Positions 1 to 7,497 of a stretch of DNA of 64,000 nucleotides are shown in pieces; position 1 is the first letter of the stretch; each line of letters opens with the position of its first letter. The translations under genes and the position numbers were made by a program. This DNA is from VXYL01 sp965199915 (GTDB taxonomy: Bacteria; Pseudomonadota; Gammaproteobacteria; Pseudomonadales; Azotimanducaceae), in NCBI GenBank assembly GCA_965199915.1, contig OZ241348.1:3286001-3350000 (forward strand), given 5' to 3'. The notes below the pieces were generated by a model. That model did not search any database and was not told where the DNA came from. It worked only from the letters and a program-made list of their open reading frames with translations.

Positions 1-371
1 TGGTGCCGTTGGACGTGAGCGTGCCCTCGCACTGCGCCCTGATGGCGCCGGCGGGCGAGCGCTTGGCGGAATTGCTGGAGGCGGCTTCCTTCCGGGACGC
101 GGGCATTCCGGTGGTGCAGAACGTGAACGCCAAAGCCACAACGGACGCCAGCGCCATCCGCGAGAATCTGCTGCGTCAGCTTGTCGCGCCGGTGCGGTGG
201 GCGGATTCGTTGCGCACGATGGCCGCCGCCGGCGCAACCACGTTCGTGGAGTGCGGCCCCGGCAACGTGCTTGCCGGCATCGCGCGCCGCGTCGACCGCG
301 CGCTGGTGGTGCATGGCATCGGCGACGCACGCAGCTTGGAAGCCGCGTTGACCAAGGTGCAGGCGGGTTGA
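1..371 (+). CDS. fabD: Malonyl-CoA:ACP transacylase, C-terminal part
   Basis: Only the last ~122 codons are inside the window, because the gene enters from the left edge in frame 3. FabD moves malonyl from CoA to acyl carrier protein to supply the chain-extension steps of type II fatty-acid synthesis in the cytosol. The visible part has the conserved VPSHCALM stretch, which carries the active-site histidine of the family. It also has the VQNVNAKA segment and the C-terminal FVECGPGNVLAGIARR signature. It is followed by fabG, acpP and fabF, the classic fab order, so the assignment is secure. The catalytic-serine GHSLGE region must lie upstream of the window. Confidence 0.95.
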   Translation, partial: VPLDVSVPSHCALMAPAGERLAELLEAASFRDAGIPVVQNVNAKATTDASAIRENLLRQLVAPVRWADSLRTMAAAGATTFVECGPGNVLAGIARRVDRALVVHGIGDARSLEAALTKVQAG

Positions 372-414
372 GGCGGCAACTTCCTTGACCAGCATGGATC
401 TTCACAAATGCACC

Positions 415-454
415 GAGTTTGCGCAGCAAACTCCAACGCGCCCGGCAGGGCGCG
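415..454. repeat. REP-like double hairpin, copy 1 (fabD-fabG gap)
   Basis: Two palindromes lie 3 bases apart. The first, GAGTTTGCGCAGCAAACTC at 415-433, is followed by CGCGCCCGGCAGGGCGCG at 437-454. The same pair recurs at 52086-52126 and, in the opposite order, at 1237-1278. It behaves like a repetitive extragenic palindrome family of this genome. It lies in the 123-base gap before fabG and could form a strong RNA structure in the fab transcript. Confidence 0.75.
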
Positions 455-494
455 CAGGCGCGCAGCGCATAGGCGGATAGACAGGTAGACGCAT

Positions 495-1235
495 ATGGCA
501 ATTCACGACAACCACAAGGTCGCTTTGGTCACCGGCGCCACGCGCGGCATCGGCAAGGCCGTGGCCGCCCGCCTCGCCGCGGACGGACTGTTCGTGGTGG
601 GCACGGCCACATCCGAGAAAGGCGCCCGCGCCGTCGGCGACCACCTTGGCGGGCGCGGGGCCGGGGTGGCGCTGCGGCTGGACAACGCCAGCTCCGTGCA
701 GAAGGCGGTGGAGCACGTCAACAAGCAGTTCGGCGCGCCCGCCGTGTTGGTGAACAACGCCGGCGTCACCAGCGACGGCCTGTTGCTGCGCATGTCCGCC
801 AAGGATTGGCAAACCGTGTTGGACACCAACCTCAGCGGGATCTACCGCGTCACCAAGCAGGTGCTGCAGGGCATGATGCGCGCCCGCTGGGGGCGCGTTG
901 TGAGCTTGAGTTCCGTTGTGGCCCGCATGGGCAACACCGGGCAGGTGAACTACGCCGCCGCCAAAGCCGGCATCGAAGGCTTTACGCGGGCCCTGGCCCA
1001 AGAGGTGGGTTCGCGCGACATCACGGTGAACGCCGTGGCGCCGGGATTCGTGGACACCGACATGACGAGCGACCTGCCGGATTATCAGAAGCAGGCGCTG
1101 GTGGCCCGCACGGCGCTTGGCCGCATGGGGACGGTGGACGACGTGGCCGCGGCGGTGTCGTTTCTGGCCAGCGACGCCGCGGGCTACATCACCGGCGAAG
1201 TGCTGCACGTCAACGGCGGCTTGTACAGTGCCTAG
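495..1235 (+). CDS. fabG: 3-oxoacyl-[ACP] reductase
   Basis: FabG uses NADPH to reduce 3-oxoacyl-ACP to 3-hydroxyacyl-ACP, the first reduction of each elongation cycle. The 246-residue length is normal for the family. The short-chain dehydrogenase marks are all visible: the TGATRGIG nucleotide-binding loop near residue 14, NNAG around residue 90, the catalytic serine in SLSSVV and the YxxxK pair in YAAAKAG. The C-terminus ITGEVLHVNGGLY is typical of FabG. It starts at ATG 495. A repeat-bearing gap separates it from fabD, and it lies upstream of acpP and fabF, with one small unrelated gene inserted between fabG and acpP. Confidence 0.97.
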   Translation: MAIHDNHKVALVTGATRGIGKAVAARLAADGLFVVGTATSEKGARAVGDHLGGRGAGVALRLDNASSVQKAVEHVNKQFGAPAVLVNNAGVTSDGLLLRMSAKDWQTVLDTNLSGIYRVTKQVLQGMMRARWGRVVSLSSVVARMGNTGQVNYAAAKAGIEGFTRALAQEVGSRDITVNAVAPGFVDTDMTSDLPDYQKQALVARTALGRMGTVDDVAAAVSFLASDAAGYITGEVLHVNGGLYSA

Positions 1236-1236
1236 G

Positions 1237-1315
1237 CGCGCCCTGCCGGGCGCGTTCGGGTTTGCTTCGCAAACTCCGTGCCTCTCAAGAGACTGGGCGC
1301 GCCCTGCGGGGCGCG
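1237..1315. repeat. REP-like hairpins, copy 2 (inverted) plus a third palindrome
   Basis: The GC palindrome (1237-1254) comes first and GTTTGCTTCGCAAAC follows, so the order is reversed relative to copy 1. A further GC palindrome related to the first lies at about 1297-1315. The array fills the gap directly after the fabG stop. Any of these stems could act as a transcript-stabilising or attenuating structure, but there is no T-run after them. Confidence 0.7.
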
Positions 1316-1387
1316 TTCGATGACCCCGGGATCTTGGCGTCGTGGTACGCTTTGCCACGAAGACAACGAATCCGAAGGAGTAGACGG

Positions 1388-1669
1388 ATGACGAGCAGAA
1401 CAAAGGACAACTTGATGGGGTGGGCACCGCACATCGCCATCATGGTCACCATCGTCGGCGCCGCTTGGGGCGTGGCGTGGTCCGTGAGCGGCAGTCTCGC
1501 CCGGCTGGAAGGCAAGGTGGAAAGCAACGCGCAGGCCATCGAACGCAACGCCCAAGCCATCGAACGCAACGCGCGGGGCATCGCCGTGTTGCAGGAGGCG
1601 ATGGCGAATCTCACGGGCCAATACGCCGAACACGTGCGCCGACACGACGAGGCGCTTGCCAGCCGCTAG
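1388..1669 (+). CDS. Small membrane-anchored coiled-coil protein, unknown function
   Basis: I do not recognise a named family for this 93-residue protein. The start ATG at 1388 is preceded by AAGGAG at about 1375-1380, a good ribosome-binding site. Residues ~11-31 form one hydrophobic segment (APHIAIMVTIVGAAWGVAW). The rest is polar and helical, with a tandem AQAIERN repeat followed by a related ARGIAVLQE unit, as in an amphipathic coiled coil. It is probably a single-pass inner-membrane protein with a short cytoplasmic or periplasmic stalk. It sits between fabG and acpP, an unusual position because those genes are normally adjacent. It may simply be carried in with the flanking repeats; no link to fatty-acid synthesis is shown. 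Confidence 0.7.
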   Translation: MTSRTKDNLMGWAPHIAIMVTIVGAAWGVAWSVSGSLARLEGKVESNAQAIERNAQAIERNARGIAVLQEAMANLTGQYAEHVRRHDEALASR

Positions 1670-1774
1670 CGGCTGGCCAACCGCAACGCCACCGAACCGG
1701 CAGCCGCGGAAAAGCGGCTACAATACCCCCGCCCAAGCTGGCGCTTGGTCACCGAAACCAAAGGGAGCGTAGCC

Positions 1775-2008
1775 ATGAGCAGTGTCGAAGAGCGCGTGAA
1801 GCGCCTCATTTGCGATCAACTGGGGGTGAAGGAGGAGGAAGTGAAGGACGAAGCGTCCTTCGTGGACGATCTTGGAGCGGACTCTCTCGACACCGTGGAA
1901 CTGGTGATGGCGCTCGAGGAGGAGTTCGAGACCGAGATCCCGGACGAGGAAGCCGAGAACATCACCACCGTGAAGGAAGCCATCGACTACATCTTGGCGC
2001 ACCAGTAG
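1775..2008 (+). CDS. acpP: Acyl carrier protein
   Basis: AcpP is the 77-residue acidic carrier that holds growing acyl chains on a 4'-phosphopantetheine arm. The arm is attached to the serine of the DSLDTVELVMALEEEF motif (residues ~37-52), which is intact here. The family's start VEERVKRLICDQLGV and C-terminal helix are also present. I place the start at ATG 1775 because upstream in-frame codons would add a non-family leader. It is 33 bases upstream of fabF and separated from it by two small hairpins, which could set different levels of the two products. Confidence 0.97.
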   Translation: MSSVEERVKRLICDQLGVKEEEVKDEASFVDDLGADSLDTVELVMALEEEFETEIPDEEAENITTVKEAIDYILAHQ

Positions 2009-2041
2009 CCCACCGCCTCCGGTGGGATGGTTGCGACAACC
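2009..2041 (+). promoter_or_regulatory. Two tandem hairpins in the acpP-fabF gap
   Basis: CCCACCG/CGGTGGG with a 4-base loop lies at 2009-2026. GGTTG/CAACC with a 3-base loop lies at 2029-2041 and abuts the likely fabF ATG at 2042. The first follows the acpP stop codon directly. There is no T-run, so I read them as mRNA-processing, stability or translation-tuning elements rather than a terminator. Confidence 0.5.
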
Positions 2042-3274
2042 ATGACTAACCGCAAAGTCGTGGTGACGGGCCTTGGCCTGCTCTCGCCGATCGGCAACGG
2101 CGTGGACGAAGCGTGGAACAACGCCTTGGCCGGCAAGAGCGGCGCCGCGCCCATCGACGGCTTCGACACCAGCGGCCACAGCGTCACCATCGCCGCCGCC
2201 GTCAAGAACTTGACCGCAACGGACTACATCGATCGCAAGGAAGCGCGGCGCATGGATCCGTTCATCCAATACGGGTTGATCGCCGGAATCCAAGCCGTGC
2301 GGGACGCCGGGCTCGAAGACCCGCCCGATCCGCACCGCGTCGGCGTCGCCATCGGTTCGGGCATCGGCGGCATCAACACCATCGAGGCCACGCACAAGGT
2401 CTGCTTGGAACGCGGCCCCGGCCGGGTGTCGCCGTTCTTCGTGCCGTCGAGCATCATCAACATGATCGCCGGCACCCTGTCCATAAAGTACGGTTTCCGC
2501 GGCCCCAACATCGCCATCGTCACTGCCTGCACCACCGGCGCGCACAACATCGGCTTTGGCATGCGCATGATCCAGCAGGGCGACGCCGACGCAATGGTGG
2601 TCGGCGGCGCGGAACAAGCCACATCGCCCGTCACCGTTGCCGGATTCGCCGCGATGAAGGCCCTGTCCACGCGCAATGACGACCCGGAGCGCGCCAGCCG
2701 GCCTTGGGATCGCGACCGCGACGGCTTCGTGTTGGGCGATGGCGCGGGCGTCATGGTGATCGAGGAGCGCGAACGGGCGCGGGCGCGCAACGCCAACATC
2801 TACTGCGAACTCAAGGGCTTCGGCATGAGCGCCGACGGCTGGCACATCACCAGTCCGCCGGACGACGGGCGCGGCGCGGTGGCCGCCATGCAGGGCGCGC
2901 TCCAGGACGCCGACCTGTCGCCGGACGACATCGACTACATCAACGCGCACGGCACGTCCACGCCGCAAGGCGACATTGCCGAGACCCTCTCCATCAAGAC
3001 GGTGTTTGGCGAAGCCACGCGCATCCCGGTGAGTTCCACCAAATCCATGATCGGCCATCTGCTTGGCGCCGCCGGCGCGGTGGAGGGGATCTTCTCCGTG
3101 CTCTCCGTGGCCCGGCAGGTGGCGCCGCCGACCATCAACCTGGATACCCCGGATCCCCTTTGCGACCTCGACTACATTCCGCACGAGCCACGCGACATGC
3201 CGATCCGCGTCGCGCTCTCCAATTCGTTCGGGTTCGGCGGCACCAACGGCACGTTGATTTTCACCGCCGCCTGA
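2042..3274 (+). CDS. fabF: 3-oxoacyl-[ACP] synthase II
   Basis: FabF condenses malonyl-ACP with acyl-ACP. The protein is 410 residues from ATG 2042, and an in-frame ATG-like start at 2027 would add only five residues inside the hairpin region. The thiolase-fold catalytic triad is complete: cysteine in VTACTTGAHN, histidine in NAHGTSTPQGD and histidine in KSMIGHLLGAAG. The C-terminal NSFGFGGTNGTL loop is also canonical. Length and motifs match KAS II rather than KAS I or KAS III. It follows acpP, as in many Proteobacteria. The pabC gene that often follows fabF is absent, and mltG comes next. Confidence 0.96.
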   Translation: MTNRKVVVTGLGLLSPIGNGVDEAWNNALAGKSGAAPIDGFDTSGHSVTIAAAVKNLTATDYIDRKEARRMDPFIQYGLIAGIQAVRDAGLEDPPDPHRVGVAIGSGIGGINTIEATHKVCLERGPGRVSPFFVPSSIINMIAGTLSIKYGFRGPNIAIVTACTTGAHNIGFGMRMIQQGDADAMVVGGAEQATSPVTVAGFAAMKALSTRNDDPERASRPWDRDRDGFVLGDGAGVMVIEERERARARNANIYCELKGFGMSADGWHITSPPDDGRGAVAAMQGALQDADLSPDDIDYINAHGTSTPQGDIAETLSIKTVFGEATRIPVSSTKSMIGHLLGAAGAVEGIFSVLSVARQVAPPTINLDTPDPLCDLDYIPHEPRDMPIRVALSNSFGFGGTNGTLIFTAA

Positions 3275-3377
3275 TGCGATGGCCCAGCATGGGCACCGGA
3301 CTTGCCGCGCATCGCGTTGCCACGCCCGGTAATGGCGCGGCCGCAGCCGGCATGTTGAAGGGCGGGAGGAATCGCAG

Positions 3378-4376
3378 GTGAGCAGACGCATCCTGCTGAT
3401 CCCCATCGCCATCATCGTGCTCGGCGTGGCGTTTCTCGTCGCCGTGTCCCATCGGCTGGAGCGCTGGGCGGAGCGTCCTCTTCCCTTCGACAGCGAAGTG
3501 GCGATAGTGGTGCGCCCCGGCATGACGTTCATGGCGGTCGCCGAGATGCTGGACGAAGCGGGCGTCGTCGAACCGTGGCTTTTCTCGCTGCTCGCCATGC
3601 AGCGCGGTCAGCAGAAGGCGGTGCAGAGCGGCGAATACCAGCTGCCGCCGGGGGAAACCCCGAACGAGCTCTTGCGCCGCTTGACCACGGGCGATGTGAT
3701 CGTGCATCGCCTCCGCATCCCCGAAGGCTCCACCGCGCATGCCATGTTGGAACAACTGCGCGCCGACAAACGCATGCGGTTCGACTTGGGGAACGCCACA
3801 CCCGAGAATCTGTTGGAGCGGCTGGGTCTGCGGCCACGCCACGCCGAAGGGTTGTTCTTCCCGGACACCTACCAGTTCCGCCGCGGACAGGAGGCGTCCG
3901 CGCTGCTGCGCCGCGCGTATGTTCGCATGGAGGACAAGCTTGCCGAGGCGTGGGCCGGCCGGGATCCGGGATTGGCCTACGAGGACGCCTACGACGCGCT
4001 GATCCTCGCCTCCATCGTGGAGAAGGAGACCGCCCACGGCGCCGACCGGCCGCGCATCGCCGGCGTGTTCACAAGACGCCTGCGCGAACGCATGCGCCTG
4101 CAGTCCGACGTGACGGTGATTTACGGCCTTGGCGACGCTTTCGACGGCGATCTCAAGCGCGCCCACTTGCGCGCCGACGGGCCGTACAACTCCTACCGCC
4201 GCCACGGCCTGCCGCCCACGCCCATCGCCATGCCGAGCCTCGCCTCCATCGAAGCCACCATGCGCCCGGCCGCTGGCGACGCGCTTTATTTCGTCTCGCG
4301 CGGTGACGGCACCAGCGAGTTCTCCCGAACGCTGGCGGAACACAACGCCGCCGTGCGCCGCTACCAGATGCCGTGA
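3378..4376 (+). CDS. mltG: Endolytic murein transglycosylase (YceG/MltG)
   Basis: MltG is an inner-membrane lytic transglycosylase that cuts nascent peptidoglycan strands and helps terminate glycan polymerisation. The protein is 332 residues from GTG 3378, with GGGAGGA upstream. Residues ~4-24 form the single N-terminal membrane segment. The LysM-like/YceG body follows, with the catalytic glutamate in ASIVEKETA (around residue 215) and the downstream FTRRLRERMRLQSDVTV block. The C-terminus keeps the typical LYFVSRGDGTSEFSRTLAEHN. It overlaps tmk by four bases (GTGA), so the two are probably translated together. Confidence 0.93.
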   Translation: MSRRILLIPIAIIVLGVAFLVAVSHRLERWAERPLPFDSEVAIVVRPGMTFMAVAEMLDEAGVVEPWLFSLLAMQRGQQKAVQSGEYQLPPGETPNELLRRLTTGDVIVHRLRIPEGSTAHAMLEQLRADKRMRFDLGNATPENLLERLGLRPRHAEGLFFPDTYQFRRGQEASALLRRAYVRMEDKLAEAWAGRDPGLAYEDAYDALILASIVEKETAHGADRPRIAGVFTRRLRERMRLQSDVTVIYGLGDAFDGDLKRAHLRADGPYNSYRRHGLPPTPIAMPSLASIEATMRPAAGDALYFVSRGDGTSEFSRTLAEHNAAVRRYQMP

Positions 4377-5017
4377 CGACGCGCGGACGCTTCATCTCCT
4401 TGGAGGGCATCGAAGGCGCCGGCAAGACCACCGGGCTGGAGTGCGCGCGCCGGTTCCTCGCCGGGCGCGGCCGCCGCGTGGTCACCACCCGCGAACCGGG
4501 AGGCACGCCGCTGGCGGAGGACATCCGCGCGCTGCTGTTGCGTCCGCGCGACGAGACGGTGCATGCGTTCGCCGAGACGTTGCTGGTGTTCGCCGCCCGC
4601 GTCCAACATGTCGCCACGGTCGTCGAACCGGCGCTGCGCCGAGGCGATTGGGTGCTGTGCGACCGCTTCACGGACTCCACCTTCGCCTACCAAGTTGGCG
4701 GCCGCGGCGTGGATGCCGAAGCGGTGGCGTGGTTGGCGGAACGCGCGCACGGGCGCTGTTGGCCGGATTTGACGCTGTATCTCGACGTGCCCGCGCGCAC
4801 CGGCCTCGCGCGCGTCGCGAGCCGCGCCGGCGGAACGTCGTGCGGCGATCGCTTTGAACGGGAGCGGCTCGACTTCTTCGAGCGCGTGCGCGACGCGTAT
4901 CGGCGCCACGCCTTGGAACACACCCGCATCGCCTCCATCAACGCCAGCCAAGACGCCGCCTCGGTGCGGCGCGATCTGGAGTTGGTGCTGGAGCGCTTCG
5001 CGGCCTCTTGGGACTGA
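4373..5017 (+). CDS. tmk: Thymidylate kinase
   Basis: Tmk phosphorylates dTMP to dTDP. The 214-residue product opens with the P-loop LEGIEGAGKTT. It carries the DR[FY] motif as CDRFTDSTFAYQ, which binds the substrate and helps phosphoryl transfer. The start is GTG 4373, overlapping the mltG stop. The LID region carries RAGGTSCGDRFE rather than the more usual charged loop, which is within family variation. In many gammaproteobacteria holB follows tmk directly. Here a decayed, unrelated reading frame occupies that position. Confidence 0.93.
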   Translation: MTTRGRFISLEGIEGAGKTTGLECARRFLAGRGRRVVTTREPGGTPLAEDIRALLLRPRDETVHAFAETLLVFAARVQHVATVVEPALRRGDWVLCDRFTDSTFAYQVGGRGVDAEAVAWLAERAHGRCWPDLTLYLDVPARTGLARVASRAGGTSCGDRFERERLDFFERVRDAYRRHALEHTRIASINASQDAASVRRDLELVLERFAASWD

Positions 5018-5209
5018 TCCTGCGACAGCGCTTGGAGAGCACCATTGAGCGCGGGGTCGCGCAGACGCTTCGCTACATGGCGCAGTGCGGTGCCGCGGAA
5101 GGGCACCTCGTGGGTGTTCGACCGGCGCGAGGAACCGCGCTTTGGCGATGCCCGCGAGCCGACGACACACGAAAGCGAAGGTGCCCGTGTGGTGGTGTGG
5201 AATCTGTAG
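5018..5209 (+). pseudogene. C-terminal remnant of an AAA/PD-(D/E)XK-type ATP-binding protein
   Basis: The 313-base gap after tmk is not empty. Reading from about 5018 gives RLESTIERGVAQTLRYMAQ then CGAAEGHLV. If one base of the GGG at about 5112-5114 is removed, the frame continues as VFDRREEPRFGDAREPTT and closes at TAG 5207-5209 with ARVVVWNL. That ending (a helix with Y-M-x-x-C-G-A, then GHLVVFDR, then a W-N/G-hydrophobic stop) resembles the C-terminus of a widespread family of AAA ATPases fused to a PD-(D/E)XK nuclease domain. The rest of the gene is gone and a +1 frameshift is present, so this is a dead fragment. The region from 5210 to 5330 shows nothing I recognise. Confidence 0.6.
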
Positions 5210-5330
5210 TTCAAATGAGACAGGATGGGGGGACTAGGGCGGCCCGCTGAGCAGCAGCAACACTACCCCGCAATCACCTCCACCGCCGGAAACCCACCCA
5301 CCGAAAACGGAAAGACGAAGGCAACACGCA

Positions 5331-6110
5331 ATGGCCCAACACGAAGCCACCATCTACGAAGTGAAGAACGGGGCGGCTTGGATCACCCTCAACCGCCCAC
5401 AGAACCGCAACGCCCTCTCCGCGGTGCTCGTAAGCGAACTCTACGACCACCTGCTCTCCGCCAACACGGACCCGGCGGCGCGCGCCATCGTCGTCACCGG
5501 CACGGATCCGGCGTTCTGCGCCGGAGCGGATTTGAAAAGCCCGCCGGGGGCTTCCATTGAAGGCCGGCGGGCGGTGCCGTATCCGCAGGTGCTCACCGCC
5601 ATCATGGAAAGCCCGAAGCCGGTGATCGCCGCCGTCAACGGCGCCGCGTTCGCCGGGGGGTTGGGGCTGGTGGGGGCCGCGGACATCGTGATCACCGCCG
5701 ATGCCGTGCAGTTCAGCTTCAGCGAGGTTCGCATCGGCGTGATTCCGGCGGTGATCTCCGTGGTGTGCATCCCCAAGCTGGGCACGCACCACGCGATGCG
5801 CTTGTTCGTGACCGGCGCGCGGTTCACCGGCGCCGAAGCGGTGGAGATGGGATTCGCCCATCGCGCCGTCCCCCGAGCCGAATTGGAAGCAGCCGTGAAC
5901 GAAGAGCTCGACATGATCAATCGCGGGGGGCCGAATGCCGTGGTCGAGTGCAAGCGGCTCGTCCGCCGCGTGCCCCAACTCTCCATTGAGGAGGGATTCA
6001 AGGAAACCGCCGAATGGAGCGGCCGCATGTTCCGCAGCGAGGAAGCGGCGGAAGGCATGGCCGCGTTCCGAGAGAAACGCGACGCCCAGTGGGTCAAGGG
6101 CGCTGAATAG
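5331..6110 (+). CDS. Enoyl-CoA hydratase/isomerase family protein
   Basis: This is a 259-residue crotonase-fold protein starting at ATG 5331. The oxyanion-hole segments are present (CAGADLKS near residue 64 and the G-rich NGAAFAGGLGLVGAADI around residues 103-119), as is the acidic position in FSEVRIGVIPAV. Members hydrate or isomerise enoyl-CoA thioesters in fatty-acid or branched-chain amino-acid breakdown. The substrate cannot be told from the sequence. The IPAVIS stretch after the acidic residue is closer to the methylglutaconyl-CoA/short-chain group than to FadB-type enzymes, but that is weak evidence. It stands alone between a pseudogene and the ATPase island. Confidence 0.88.
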   Translation: MAQHEATIYEVKNGAAWITLNRPQNRNALSAVLVSELYDHLLSANTDPAARAIVVTGTDPAFCAGADLKSPPGASIEGRRAVPYPQVLTAIMESPKPVIAAVNGAAFAGGLGLVGAADIVITADAVQFSFSEVRIGVIPAVISVVCIPKLGTHHAMRLFVTGARFTGAEAVEMGFAHRAVPRAELEAAVNEELDMINRGGPNAVVECKRLVRRVPQLSIEEGFKETAEWSGRMFRSEEAAEGMAAFREKRDAQWVKGAE

Positions 6111-6270
6111 GCGGGGCGCTCGACAGCCACCGACCATCGCTGCGCCGGCGGCAAGCCGGCCCGGGGCGACCCGCTGGCGGCCACATTCCTCAATCTTGGT
6201 TCAACAAGGCCGTTGACAACGGTTTTGTTGAGCCTTACGGTTCGGCATACCGTTGGCATGGAGCTTGCCC

Positions 6271-7497
6271 ATGAAACCCGCCACAGGCCGCTGGGTGAGC
6301 GGCGACGACTTCTTTAACCGCAAAGCCGAGCTGGAGATCTTGGAGAGGCGGGTTCGCGACGGCAACCACATCCTGCTCACTGGACAACTGCGCATGGGCA
6401 AAACCAGCATTGCCCACGAGCTTGGCGGCCGTCTCGAAACCCAAGGGTGGGTGTTTCTGTTCGCGAACGTTGAGGACGCGAGCTCCCCGGAGGACTTAAT
6501 CGCCACCATCGCCAAGGCGACGCACCCCGTTCGCGCCCTCTCGTCTCGAATTGCCAGCGCGATGAGCCGTTTCATAGAGAACATTGATGCGATCAACGCC
6601 CACGAATTCGAGTTGAAATTTCGTGCGGGATTGGATGCGGGAACTTGGCGGCGGCACGGCGAGCGCCTCTTCCAAGAGTGCGCCGCCCACGACAAGCCGG
6701 CTCTCCTGGTTATCGATGAATTGCCAATTTTCCTCAAACACCTGCTGACCGAAGACCAAGGCACAAAGAAGGCCGACGAGTTCCTAAGCTGGCTGCGCAG
6801 TGTCCGCCAAGGCTTGGCAAAAGGCTCCCCCGTGCTGTTGCTTTCGGGGAGCATTGGCCTCACGCCCTTGGTGGGAAGGCTGGGGATACCAGACCGCATC
6901 AACGACCTCTACGACTTTCGTTTGGAACCTTGGGACCGCAAAACCAGCGTCCTCTGCTTCGAGCAACTTGCCAAGCACAACGGATTGTGCGTGGAAGATG
7001 GTGTGGCGAATGCTGTTTATGAAACCCTCGGCATCGGCATTCCCCATCATGTGCAATCGTTCTTCGCCCAACTGCAGGATTTCGCCACCATGCAAGGCCG
7101 CAACCGTGTAACAGTGGCGGATGTCGAAAAGGTCTACCAAACCAAGTTGCTCGGCCCGTCGGGGCAAGCCGACTTTATGCACTACGAGAAGCGTCTTAAG
7201 CAAGGTTTGGATGACGAGACCTTCAAGATCGCAATGGAAATACTTGCCGAGGCAGCTACTCAAGGCGCGTTCACAGCAAGTGCGAGGCGCAACCTCTCGC
7301 GGGAATACGCCACGATAACTTCCGATGCGCCTGACCGCATCAGCGAGGCGCTCGACGTACTGGTGAATGACGGCTACCTAACCGCCGAGCGTGGCGACCA
7401 TCGCTTCGCGTTCCGATTGCTTCAAGACTGGTGGGCGACCCGCTTCCGCGACCACCACACTCCATTGGCAAGTCGATTCCAAAGAGACAACCCATGA
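6271..7497 (+). CDS. P-loop ATPase with C-terminal winged helix (first of a pair)
   Basis: This 408-residue ATP-binding protein is of the archaeal-ATPase/STAND-like type. The Walker A is GQLRMGKT (residues ~38-45) and the Walker B is LLVIDELP (residues ~145-152). The C-terminal ~80 residues read as a winged-helix module (ISEALDVLVNDGYL then DHRFAFRLLQDWW). A TTG at 6253 would extend it by six codons; ATG 6271 is my choice. Its stop overlaps the next ATPase start as ATGA, so the two are an operon and probably act together. Such ATPases are common in accessory and defence regions, and the neighbouring type I R-M operon fits this. No biochemical role can be assigned. Confidence 0.75.
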   Translation: MKPATGRWVSGDDFFNRKAELEILERRVRDGNHILLTGQLRMGKTSIAHELGGRLETQGWVFLFANVEDASSPEDLIATIAKATHPVRALSSRIASAMSRFIENIDAINAHEFELKFRAGLDAGTWRRHGERLFQECAAHDKPALLVIDELPIFLKHLLTEDQGTKKADEFLSWLRSVRQGLAKGSPVLLLSGSIGLTPLVGRLGIPDRINDLYDFRLEPWDRKTSVLCFEQLAKHNGLCVEDGVANAVYETLGIGIPHHVQSFFAQLQDFATMQGRNRVTVADVEKVYQTKLLGPSGQADFMHYEKRLKQGLDDETFKIAMEILAEAATQGAFTASARRNLSREYATITSDAPDRISEALDVLVNDGYLTAERGDHRFAFRLLQDWWATRFRDHHTPLASRFQRDNP

